Shown here piece after piece: positions 1-10,240 of a stretch of DNA of 64,000 nucleotides; position 1 is the stretch's first letter; each line of letters begins with the position of its first letter. A program made the position numbers and the translations under genes. The DNA is from Tubiluchus corallicola (taxonomy: Eukaryota > Priapulida > Priapulimorpha > Priapulimorphida > Tubiluchidae): the NCBI GenBank assembly GCA_030141605.1, contig JAQGDQ010000108.1:434001-498000 (forward strand). The letters are read 5' to 3'. The notes under the pieces are model-generated. The model was not told the DNA's origin and ran no database searches. It saw only the letters and a program-made list of their open reading frames with translations.

Positions 1-1435
1 GTTGTGAATGCGGATTCCTTCAACAGGAAAGTAGTTAATCAGCTACTAGAAACAGTATGATTAATGAAACTGCCAAGAACAAGCATTCTGGTGGTCAGCC
101 ATCTGTTTACTGACCAGGCTGGGCGTTGTTTAACGTCGGTCGCTAAACACACACACACACACACACGTACGCACACAATCCATGGTCACTCCAACGTTTT
201 CTTAGCGCACCAGAACTTGAAAAGAGGACTTCTGATTGTACCGATACGTATTAGGCCTATCTTCGGGTGGAAAGAAAAGCAAAAAATGACTAAATACAGT
301 AGATGCACTATATTTGGATTTTATGCTAAATTTAGAATACAAGTGCTATGTAAGCACAGTAGGAAAAACAACGCACAAAAGGCTATGCGAACGACCACCA
401 TTTTTTCTTTAGCAACGTCAATGCCTCGATGATCATAAGTAGTTAACGGTCAAAATTGAGCTACCTCGTGCGTAGCTAATAATGAATGGGTGACCGTGTA
501 ATTGGTTTTAGGACAGTTAACCGCAGTTCCATTCATCTGGGCCAAAGAGTCAAGACATATTTGCCTTCTCAGTGTCCCATCGGCTATCGCACGAGATTAT
601 CCTTTGTTCTGATCATTAAGAATTATCTCTGTCTTGTCATTTTTTGATAAAAAGTGTAAGCCTAATCCTTCGTGATCGCGCAATGACTTTAATAAGGCAA
701 TCTAAATACGTACTAATGTGATAAAGCAAATAAAATAATGAAATAATTCATCAGGTCAAGTGATTTCCAGAGAATTCTGTAATCCGGATGTAATGAACGT
801 GCCGGGAAGAGTCAGGCGATTGCCTGAGCGTTCTTTTTAACTTAAAATCTCTGTTAACACATTTAAATAGTTATTAGCTTTCTTAACTTACTCTGTGCAC
901 TATAATTACACTTGTATGTACCAGCGTATGCACGGTTATTTGTTGTTCTACGTACTCCAACCTTCACCTGTAACAAAGTTATAATTTCGTATATTCGCCT
1001 AAGCATCAAGTAACGTGCTCTTCAAATAATTACTATTATTATTATAATGTATTTTAACCTCAACCGCTTTAGCTACAAAAACGGATAAAATTGCCTACAA
1101 GGCCAGAAACTTCAAATTTAATTAAGAGTGCACGTGATCGGCAATGACTAGTTGACTGGCGGTTTTGTTTGTTAGGAAAAGTAAAATTTGTACGAAAAAA
1201 ATCATCAAAATAATAATAATAATAAACTAATAATAAAAACGCTGAAATGATTACATACGCATTCAGAAACTACAATGGCATGTAGACCTAATCTCGTTTA
1301 AATAATGTATTACAAATATCATGCAAACTGAATGGTATTATCAGCAGAGGCTACAGAGCAATATGAGCAATAGCTTTTAAGGTTTATAAGTTTTGAGTTG
1401 GCACTCAGCTCAGACACAGGCAGAGGCTTATAATA
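1..1435. other. Non-coding flank downstream of ZFP36
   Basis: No gene is recognised here. The stretch is A+T-rich with a short CA run near 150-175. The one longer frame (64-432, plus) crosses that CA run, has no family features and is not supported. The ZFP36 transcript on the minus strand could end near 1440, so this is probably intergenic DNA downstream of that gene. Confidence 0.5.
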
Positions 1436-1458
1436 ATGCAGAAAGTTGAAAAGTATTT

Positions 1459-1464
1459 TTTATT
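1459..1464 (-). terminator. Candidate distal polyadenylation signal for ZFP36
   Basis: The minus strand reads AATAAA here, about 1.1 kb past the ZFP36 stop codon. Using this site would place the AU-rich heptamers at 1828-1907 inside the 3' UTR. The hexamer is common by chance in A+T-rich DNA, so this is only a candidate. Confidence 0.3.
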
Positions 1465-1827
1465 GCAGTATTGTACAAGTTTTCGTGCATCAAGATCTCA
1501 CATGTATACTGATAAATGGGCATCATTTTCAATTTTTTGTTTTGGAAACTTCGCTTCAAGATTTCATTTGAAACCTAGTGATTACTTTTTTGCCTGTTAT
1601 AAACTGCTTCTGAGACACACTTGTTTAAAAACCATACACAGTCAAAATTTGCAAAGCAAAAGTATATATTTTCCATACAAAATCTGTACAAGTATTGTAT
1701 CAATACAGGCACAATTAATACTTTACAAAAATAAAAGCACTTCGCTTGGTCTTTGGCAGAATCGTATGTGCGGAACATTTTAATACCTGTTAATGAATCT
1801 TCCCAAATTCTGATAGATTTTATGGAA

Positions 1828-1907
1828 ATAAATACTAAATTGAACTAGTGAAGTATATATCTATTTAACCATAATAATAATAAATACAGAATTGTGAAGT
1901 ATAAATA
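1828..1907 (-). promoter_or_regulatory. AU-rich element cluster in the putative ZFP36 3' UTR
   Basis: On the minus strand the heptamer TATTTAT occurs three times within 80 bases (1828-1834, 1880-1886, 1901-1907). TTP/ZFP36 proteins are known to bind UAUUUAU-type sites, and vertebrate TTP mRNA is known to be bound by its own product. The cluster lies about 670-750 bases past the stop codon, so it belongs to the transcript only if the distal polyadenylation site is used. A+T-rich DNA gives some such matches by chance. Confidence 0.4.
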
Positions 1908-2278
1908 ATGAGTGAGTGCGGAAACGGCACTGTTAATTATAGAAAAACTGAGCAAATATTCAGAATTACAAATACCCAGTTAGAATACAAATCTAGACTT
2001 AACCTAGTCTACATAATACTGACATATGTCATCACGTAAGGCATAATTCGACACAAAACATTTGAAAGTGTAAAATGCTCTATAAACAATAGATATTCTT
2101 TATCTAATAAAAACACAAACAATAAACATAGGTAACAAACCACAAGCGGCATATTACAAAATACCACAACTGTCAAACAAAACATCAGTTATTTTCGAAT
2201 AGATTTAAAATAACCAACACTATAAACATACAAAGAATTCTTGCACCACTGATAAGCAAAAGGAATGTAATGCAAAAC

Positions 2279-2284
2279 TTTATT
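2279..2284 (-). terminator. Candidate proximal polyadenylation signal for ZFP36
   Basis: The minus strand has AATAAA about 300 bases past the ZFP36 stop codon. Cleavage here would give a short 3' UTR without the AU-rich cluster at 1828-1907. Which site is used cannot be decided from sequence. Confidence 0.35.
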
Positions 2285-2580
2285 AATATATACCTACATT
2301 GAATACGAGTGGACATTAAATGCACCTGTAAACATGTATAATGTATATAAGTACTAATAATACTAAAATTACTATAGTTATTAGGAAATTAATAAGCTTT
2401 TTATACCCAAGTAGAACAGTAAACATACAACAATAACGTTAAATATCATGTAGTATTATTGCTATATTATTAAGACAAAAGTTTGAATATTATCAGTAAT
2501 TAAATAACACGTAATTATCACAAATTAACAAGATTGTGGTGCTTTGTGGTACATAATCTCAGATACACGTTGTTTCGTTA

Positions 2581-5500
2581 TTAGTAAGCAGGTCCATCAG
2601 TGCCATGTCCAAATGGGTAAAAACGTGGTTTGCCCTTTTCCTGCTGGTGATCATTATTTGGAGATGATGGAGGAGTATTTGGAGCTGACGAATCCTCATC
2701 AATACTAAGGTAACGCTCAATGGCAAAACTGAGAGCATCGTCATTAAAGTCGAACACGGATTTTTCAGATTCTGGACTTTGAGATCCGGAGCTGGAATTG
2801 GGCGAGCCAGGTAGAGATCCAGCTGTAAGTAGTTTGTGTTCCCGGGATGGAGGAGTATGCATCAGATGCTGCTGTTCGGCAGCAGCTAGTTCCATCTCCA
2901 TATCTCCTGGATTGTGAATGAAATGGCACCGGGGCCCATAAGGACAGAACCCACTGGTATGATATGTACGGCAAAGCTCGGTCTTGTATTTTGGATGGCG
3001 TGGTAGTACCCGCAACTCATGTATCCCATGAGCAAACTGGCACTTCTCCCCATATTTACAGGCCCCCATTTCCTCATATGGGCGGCATAACTCAGTCTTG
3101 TAACGACTGCTCTTGACCCGATCACTCGGCTCGTTGAGACTTTGCTCCACCTGCTGGAGAACAGGAAAGTTTGGCAAAAACGGTGGAATGAAAGCCCTGT
3201 GTCCAGCTCCATTCAAATGGTGCAGATGAGCATGTAGCTGCAACTTGTCTCGGTAGTTGGCTAAAGCTGCCACAGCTCGTTCAGCCAGCAGTACGTCAAT
3301 ATGCTGCTGTTGTAACATTAATCTTTCCTGTAATATAATAAACATACCCATAAAGCTGAGTACAATAGTCTAATTTCGTAACACGGTTAAAAAGCTTGAC
3401 TAGTGATACAAAAAACATCATACATAAGCCATGGATTAGCCTCTTTATTCTAGTGTAGCGTCAATCACTTGACAAGTTGACAAGTGATGACAACAATGGT
3501 CTGCATATTTACACAAAGCTGTTTAAATCAAGCAGTTTTTGAGGCGATCCGAAATGTAATGTCTACCTTATCAGCTGCCATAGGTATTTTCCGTCTGACA
3601 ATATCTAATAATCGACTGTCGTAGTTTTTGACCTACACGAATGCTTGAGTAAATGACCTCTGGATAACCTCTAAACACAATGATCACTAGTTTTTGCTGT
3701 CCTGCATTCTCGTAATGTACTTAAATATTTCAATTCTGAATATTGCAATGATAAGTATGTCCCACATAAGCAAATACTTCAAACAAAGAGCCAGCTTACT
3801 GTTCTGCCAACATCGAAGAATGACCTTCTGATGGCCTTTGTATAAATATATATTTATATATACATGTATGTATATTTGTATACATATATACAAATTAAGG
3901 CCCATTCTCCAAAGTATTAATGCACCTCTGCCGGTTCAATATCTCATCTAAGCCAAGTCCAATCTCGAGCATCCATATTGATAAGAATGCCAGAATTGAA
4001 TGTTGAATTCCGGCTCGCTACTAACAGATGTACCAATTTAATTCAGTCCAATTTAAATCTCCAAAATCTTGAGAAATATCCAAGAACAGTAGGAAAGGAC
4101 TAGCCCACCAAAAATACGTATCTGAAAGATTCATTACAATAACTGTGTACTATTTAAATTGAATATTTAATAGCAAATAGCAATGCCAAACTTCCACTTT
4201 GGCGATCACAACAACAAGAATACGTAAGCCCTTAATTCTGTGGCACTGCAAGGGCTGTGAAAACAATAATGACTAATTTCTAAGTCTTAATTAGTATTAA
4301 CATGTAAATTACGTACCATACTTTTACCGCAAAGTTCAAAACTAAGTATCGAGCAAAAAACTGTGCAATTAATAACAAATTTTACAAGACAGTGAAACGA
4401 CCGTGATGGATATTCGTTCACCTTGTGTAGGCGGTTCAAGGTTAAAATAAAAAAAATTGAACATAACAAGGAGTACACGTAGATGCATACACCGTAAATA
4501 CTCATTAGCTAGATTCGAGGACGACTTGAGGCAACTGGTGACCTTGAGAAAATAGTACAGTACTATAATTTTGGGAAAAAATGATAGCGGAAAGTCGCAA
4601 CAGCAACAAAAAGAAAGCAATTACAACAGCAATGGAAAATGAAGGGAGAGAGAGAGAAAAAAATAGTGAGAGATACAGGGAGTGGAGAGAGGAAAAGAGA
4701 ATACGGAGAAAAACAGACAGACAGACAGAGAGAGAGAGCGAGAGAAACACGGAGAGGGAGGAATACGGAACTCACTCGGAAAGATAAGCAAAAAAGATCG
4801 AGTCTTCCAACAACAAGCGACTAACTAAAGCAGAAAGGACCCTCACTAACTACCTATTTCACTTTAACATTCATCTAACGTAATATAAACATTAATATAA
4901 ACTTTCACTTGTGTGCTTTGTCAATTTGATTAACTTTGCACTGTAAATTCGTTTTACTGGCACATCATTTTCTTAGCATTCATTTTAGAATAACCATAAC
5001 CATAGTAACATCCTCATTCGTGATTTTTATAACGCTTACCGGCTATGTGAAACTGAAAACGTGAATTGACAAAAATTTTGTTTTTACGTCTATTATACAG
5101 GAGCCGCAACTGCGACCAAGGGGCCACTTGCGGCCGCCGAGAGATCTTGTGCGGCCCGCAAAGAGGTTTGTCAACCTAATGAAAGTGAGGCCCGGGAGAT
5201 GAATTGAGTGGCAAGCAGCAGGAAGATGTTTTACCTAAACTAAAGTCCGTGCCACGATTGCAAAGGTAGTACGGGTAAGGTAAACTCTAAAAATCTAAAG
5301 ACATAAAAACAATTTCCAAGAAAAGTTGATTGTTGCACTTGCACTGCAGAACAATCAATCATAGTCATAAACAATGTGATTAGCGGGCTAGCAGCAAATT
5401 ATTGGATTGTCATAATGCCGATCGTACATTCAGTTATTATACAGTACATGTACTAACATTGCTCATAAACAAACCAAATAAAACAAGTCTTAGCACTCGG

Positions 5501-7350
5501 TCAACTTGTAAAAACAATTATATAATTACATTCATTTAATGAAAAAAAGAAAAGATACGAAAAAATTCATTTATTCTGTAATAAGATGCCCTAATACCGT
5601 TGAATACAAAGCACTTTTATTTTGTCATTTAAAAAAGAATTAACTCCATTACCTTAAATTTACCTTAACTTGACGACGCCGATAACAATACACGCACATA
5701 AGATAACAACAGTAGCAACAATCGGCAATGCTATACGGTAGCTATAAATCATTATAAAATAGTAAATTGCTGAAATAACTTTGCCTTCATAATTTCATTA
5801 GGTCCACTTGTTAATAACTATAACCCTTGGTCAATGAGATGATTACAGAACATACAAATTAACTCTACTGAGTTTGAACTCGCTGCAACTACGTAACCTT
5901 CGCGCTAACCAAGAGTAAGCCCTCTAGGTAATTGAAAGTCTACTCTGAACGTGTTTTGGTGGACGCATCCTTTGATTGATGACAACTAAATGGTTAATTA
6001 AACCCTCGCACATTTGACCGCCATTTGCATACCAGCGGCTTTTACGGTACAATACAGTATTCGCTTGAATCATTACAAGAAGGCCGTCACGAGGTCGAAT
6101 TTCAACTTCTGTTGTCCTTTGCTCTGAAGATACTGAAAATTGTAATTTCTAACGGGGCCTTTGTACAAAAACTACTTATACATTTATAAAGAATTTCGGG
6201 GTCATACCAGGACAGGCAGCGACATGTTTACCGGTAAATCGTTGCAAGCACAACAGAGGCCCTAAATGTATCCTATTTATGCTATACATGTATAACATAA
6301 CAATTTTATCTACAACTGAACGTTGATATAGCCTGTAGTGAAACCACTCTACAATTTAAACTTCGTAGCCTAAATGTAAGCGGCTGTAATATCTTTTAAC
6401 GCTTAATCATCTACAGCATTGCCATTCACTTAAACAAAATACAAAGAGTCTATATTCTACTCTAGACTGCATCTGTGTACTAATATTTTCTGTAAGTACC
6501 AAAACTGAATTGAACTGCTTATTTATATTTGTAACTGATACTGAGAGTCGCACTGTACAACTCAACAGCAAACTGATAAACCCCATACTATCTTGTCGTA
6601 AAAAATGTACAGTTTCGGTGAAAAACAGCATAATTTTGTTTGTGTCAACTAAAAACGGGTTACTACTACTAAAATATTTGAACTTTCAAAAATAAGTAAA
6701 TACGTTTCCAGCCACATTTTCAGAAGCGAATAAGTTTTATAATAAAAATTATAAATTATAAATTTCAAATACTTTTGAGGTAGATACATATAATACCATT
6801 AACAAGCAAAAGTGATTCGATAACATTTCGTTCAGCCAAACCGGTGCAGCTTGCCAGCCTGTGCTGCGCATAATCGAACAACTCAAATTCAAATTTATCA
6901 ATACTTATGTTTAACTAATCCATTTATTTATTAGTAATTACTACTTAAAAACTTAATTATGATAACATGGTTTAGAAAACAGGTATTACAACTTATAATT
7001 AATATGCAAAATCTCTATAATGGAAGATTCAGGCACAACATTTCTCAAAATAAACTTACGTTAGCATTACATGTAGCAATTAACTAAGAATTATCTTGTG
7101 TATATGAAATTCGCGATAAATAACAATCTCAACTACAACATTTAGAATCAGAATAGGCGCACTGCTAAATTAAAGCCTACATTATAACAAATAACACGTG
7201 GACGCCTATGGCTAAAATTCCTACAAATGATTAAACAATTTGTCATTACGAAAAAATTACGCATTTAAAAATAAAGTGGTATACCTTGAGAACAATGAGA
7301 TCATCCACTTGTAGCGGTGATACAGGCAATCCATTAGCCGGTGAAAGCAT
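2581..7350 (-). CDS. ZFP36: ZFP36/TIS11 family tandem CCCH zinc-finger mRNA-decay protein
   Basis: Two coding exons give about 270 residues. Exon 1 is 7350-7285 (ATG at 7350, 22 residues, then a GT donor); exon 2 is 3327-2581 (acceptor TTACAG, stop TAA at 2583-2581). The splice is in phase 0. The tandem zinc fingers are seen directly: C103, C112, C118, H122 and C141, C150, C156, H160, each C-x8-C-x5-C-x3-H. Each is preceded by a YKTEL lead-in and they are spaced by 18 residues, the family signature. Members bind UAUUUAU elements in 3' UTRs and recruit deadenylases in the cytoplasm. The tail is rich in SP/TP sites (about 190-250), typical phosphorylation sites. One intron after a short first exon is also the vertebrate gene layout. 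The usual C-terminal CNOT1-binding motif was not recognised. The symbol denotes the family, not a specific paralogue. An upstream out-of-frame ATG lies just before the start. Confidence 0.93.
4640..4765. repeat. GA-rich simple repeat
   Basis: Runs of GAGA, GACA and GGGA form a purine-rich tract on the plus strand inside the ZFP36 intron. It produces Ser/Leu-rich frames on the minus strand that are not genes. Confidence 0.75.
5098..5215. mobile_element. GC-rich hAT-like transposon end fragment
   Basis: A short GC-rich island in otherwise A+T-rich intron begins CAGGAGCCGCAAC and contains repeated TGCGGCC/GCGGCCCGC words. CAG-starting, GC-rich ends of this style are common in hAT-superfamily elements. 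No matching inverted end or target duplication was found, so this would be a one-ended fragment. The family call is inference. Confidence 0.35.
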
Positions 7351-7917
7351 TTTTGATTAATTGTCATTAGATGAAGCTTTCAGATCTACCCCAGAATCTT
7401 CTCGTTTAAAATTTTGAAACTGAAATTCAACTTTAGTACCGGACAAAAACTACAGCACTGAGCCCCTGACTGCTAACTTATTTCCATACAGTGCCAAGTG
7501 TCAACAACAAAGTTCCCTCTAATCCTGTCAACCTTTACTGTGTGTTTACAAAACAGCGTTGCATAGCACAATCAGCACGTACTCGAATTTCGATTCCAAG
7601 CACACGGCGCACATTTTCATCACGCTAGCCACAAGGCTTATGACGACACGAAAGGCGGGGTTAAACAAATCAACCAATAAGATGCCGCAGAATAACAACG
7701 TCACAATCGATTGCATTCAGCATGCCAATTTTTACAGACACGTGTCGATGACTTCATTCATGAATTTCCGTTGTAAAGTGCATACAAAATTACGGAGAAA
7801 GTAAAATGTAAGTCAAGACCTGGCAGACTGAGTTGACTGCCCTGAATGGGCAATATTTTCAATTAAAAAAATTTGAACATGTCGTTCCTAGAAATAAAGA
7901 AATTATTACATTGGTTT

Positions 7918-8460
7918 GGTTAGTCATCATCTAGGATACTGTTTGCAGCTTGGATTCCACATTATCAGAAAGACATTATAGCTTATGGAAGCAGTGCAAA
8001 GGCATGCTACGAGAATAATATCTGGTTGTAAAAATCTGACATTTTTAAAAAAATTGAAGTATTGTTTTTTGACCACGCATGAATTAAGAAGACTCCCTGC
8101 AGATTTTATTGAGTTTTATAAAACACTGACTACAAAAGAAAACATTTTGCCTGAAAAATTCTTTAATTTAGTTGTTGATTCTAAAACTACAGAGGGCATC
8201 GTTTAAAACTTTTTACAGAGTTGTCACGTCACATTCGTAAATATTCATTTACTGTGAGAGTAGTGAACGAATGGAATAATCTGCCAGCCATTGTAATTGC
8301 CACACCAACCATTATAAAGTTTAAATCCTTAATCAACACTTATTCTGTGGAGAAATATGGGGTTTCTATAAGTGTACTCCCTTAACCTCCAATCATGACA
8401 GTATAATATTATGAGGTTTAAATTTGTTTCTGTTATGGATAGAATTTTAATAAAATAAAC
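7918..8460 (+). mobile_element. Broken non-LTR retrotransposon 3' end (RT C-terminus)
   Basis: The plus strand encodes the C-terminal end of a LINE reverse-transcriptase ORF. Family features are the EAVQRHATRII block at 7988, the ELRRL-x5-FIEFYK block soon after, and the terminal VVNEWNNLP block near 8260. It is not functional: there is an in-frame TAG at 7979-7981, and a one-base frameshift near 8196 puts the last block in another frame, ending at TAA 8383-8385. The catalytic part of RT is absent, the normal result of 5' truncation at insertion. An A-rich AATAAAATAAA tail follows near 8450. The clade was not resolved. Confidence 0.8.
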
Positions 8461-8655
8461 GGTTAGGCTAGGAACAACTGAACAACGCAATGCACACCAC
8501 TTTTTCACTTATAAAACTACATAAACCCTGCTTTATTTTTTCAGCTGAGTAATTTAATTTGGCACTTGTAAAACTGATTAAGCTTCGTTAACTTTACTGA
8601 CCCGTTTTGATCTTCATAATAATTATAGGCATTTTTGTTTTAGTGGCCTTAACCT

Positions 8656-9400
8656 TTAACTCCTTCAGGACTGTAGGCGTTTGCTGCATGTTGTATACGT
8701 TTATGAAAAACTGCTCTCACTAAGCAACGATTGTATTGTATTTGATCATTTTTGTAGGTTTCTACTCTTCGTACGATGGGTTTTCATGCAAAATTATGAA
8801 TAGAATGCATTTGCTTACTTTAAATAAATTAAAAATCGAATATCTGAAAAAATGGCGAAAAAATTGAAAAAACTTTCAGTAATTGCAGTGTTTGCACCAT
8901 AATAATGTATAGTATCACTTGACTTGTGTGAAATCGACTAATGCAGAAAATTTCAACTATCCAAACGCAACACGAAGATACACTCTAGCATCAAGTCCAC
9001 TCTGTCTTTAATGAGAAATTCCTGTTAAAAGTTGAGACGATCTTAATATGATTTTGGCTGATCGGTTAGTTTTTCCTGGAATAGCAGCAGAACACTGCCA
9101 GCTTGGGCTGTAGCAAGCAAGGAAGCAATAAAATAGCGTGTACGATGACGTAAGTGTATACCAGACTAAGTTACTCGATATGTTAGTTGGAGCGCCTGAA
9201 AAGGGCGTGCTTTTTTCATTTTATCCAATTAAGTCACTTATAAATGCTTAAACAAATAGCATGATTAGATAGCCGAGATCCTGCTGAATAGAACAGTGCC
9301 TAATTTGTAATCATTTAGTTATATCTATGCTCATATGGTAGCAGAAAGGTCACAGGTCTTATAAGACCTGTTCTGAGTGGTGTGGTCCTGAGGGAGTTAA
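8656..9400. mobile_element. piggyBac-type MITE, copy 1 (TTAA-flanked)
   Basis: The element body is 8660-9396, about 737 bases, with TTAA at both edges (8656-8659 and 9397-9400). The ends are inverted: left CTCCTTCAGGACTG, right (reverse-complemented) CTCCCTCAGGACCA. TTAA duplication is the hallmark of the piggyBac superfamily. No transposase frame is present, so this is a non-autonomous element. A second, shorter copy lies at 16943-17522. Near the right end is a perfect 18-base palindrome (9353-9370, CAGGTCTTATAAGACCTG). Confidence 0.75.
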
Positions 9401-9539
9401 CCTTTTGAACCCAAAATCAATGGGTTTGGTTTTCAGCTCTTGGCAAAGCAATAAAAGCATATCCCTGCGCCAAGATTAGTACTGACTTCATTGTGTGGAG
9501 AGGCACAAACGCCAACAGACTTATGGAAACGACTCACAG

Positions 9540-9603
9540 TAACTCAACTGTGCTCAACCACAGATCAGTCAGTTTTGTCGTTGTGGTGAGTACAGTTGAG
9601 TTA
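9540..9603. repeat. Imperfect inverted repeat
   Basis: The arms 9540-9562 (starts TAACTCAACTGTGCTC) and 9582-9603 (ends GAGTACAGTTGAGTTA) are reverse complements apart from a mismatch and a one-base gap, separated by about 19 bases. The pair could form a hairpin. It lies just outside the right edge of MITE copy 1 and may be the remains of another small element. Confidence 0.6.
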
Positions 9604-10069
9604 TCTATTTTGACACAATCTAACACAAGGTAAATTAAACCAGTTCAGCTCAACTCTGATCATTCATCAACCACTCATTTATTCATTATAGTCCACAAAC
9701 GCAATTCAGCTTATAACTAAACTGTTATTTTAATGCAACTGGATTTTACGGTTTTTCTCAACTGAATCCTGCAGTGCCATTAAACTGTCAGTAGAAAGTT
9801 TCCCCCCTTTAGTCTCCCTGGCTAGCCGTGTTGGAGAAAGCCATTACTGTACTCTATTTTGCGTCTTTATAAATTATCTATTTCCCAGCTTAAAATTTTA
9901 TAGTACGTAATGTTATAGATTTTTCCACTGTCATTCTGCATTTCTTGGCTGCCATTTGCAAATTAGCCAGCCTGCTTATCTGTCTGCCTCCTAAAGCTAT
10001 TATTTTAGTTCGTCAGTTCAGTCCATTTATTCATATACATGTTTACTTGCTATAGTGCACTAGTTTCTT

Positions 10070-10240
10070 TGTCGTTTGTTTTTTGTTTGTTAGTTTCTTC
10101 ATTTGCTTTTTTATTTGCTCATTGGTTTGTTTATTTGCTCATTCTTTCATTTTTTCTTTTGTTTGTTCATTCTTTTGTACATTCGTTCGTATGAAGATTT
10201 GTTCGTTCATTTGCTCACTCGCTTGTTTAATTTTCCACTT
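10070..10240. repeat. T-rich degenerate short tandem repeat
   Basis: Words such as GTTTGTTC, TTCATT and TTTGCTC recur imperfectly along this tract. It explains the Phe/Leu/Cys-rich frames at 10083-10351, which are not genes. Confidence 0.6.

Larger units (their letters stand above)
3328..7284 (-). other. ZFP36 intron 1
   Basis: This 3.96-kb intron lies between the two ZFP36 coding exons; read on the minus strand it starts GTATAC and ends TTACAG. It holds a GA-rich low-complexity tract (about 4640-4760) and a GC-rich hAT-like end (about 5098-5215). No other gene is seen. The small frames at 4287-4824 and 6407-6695 come from low-complexity or A+T-rich sequence. Confidence 0.8.

Noticed and set aside
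64-432. 122-codon plus-strand frame at the window start
   Set aside because: Crosses a CA repeat that gives a His-Thr run, has no family features, and lies in ordinary A+T-rich DNA.
7559-7804. 81-codon plus-strand frame upstream of ZFP36
   Set aside because: No family features; lies on the opposite strand in the likely ZFP36 promoter region.
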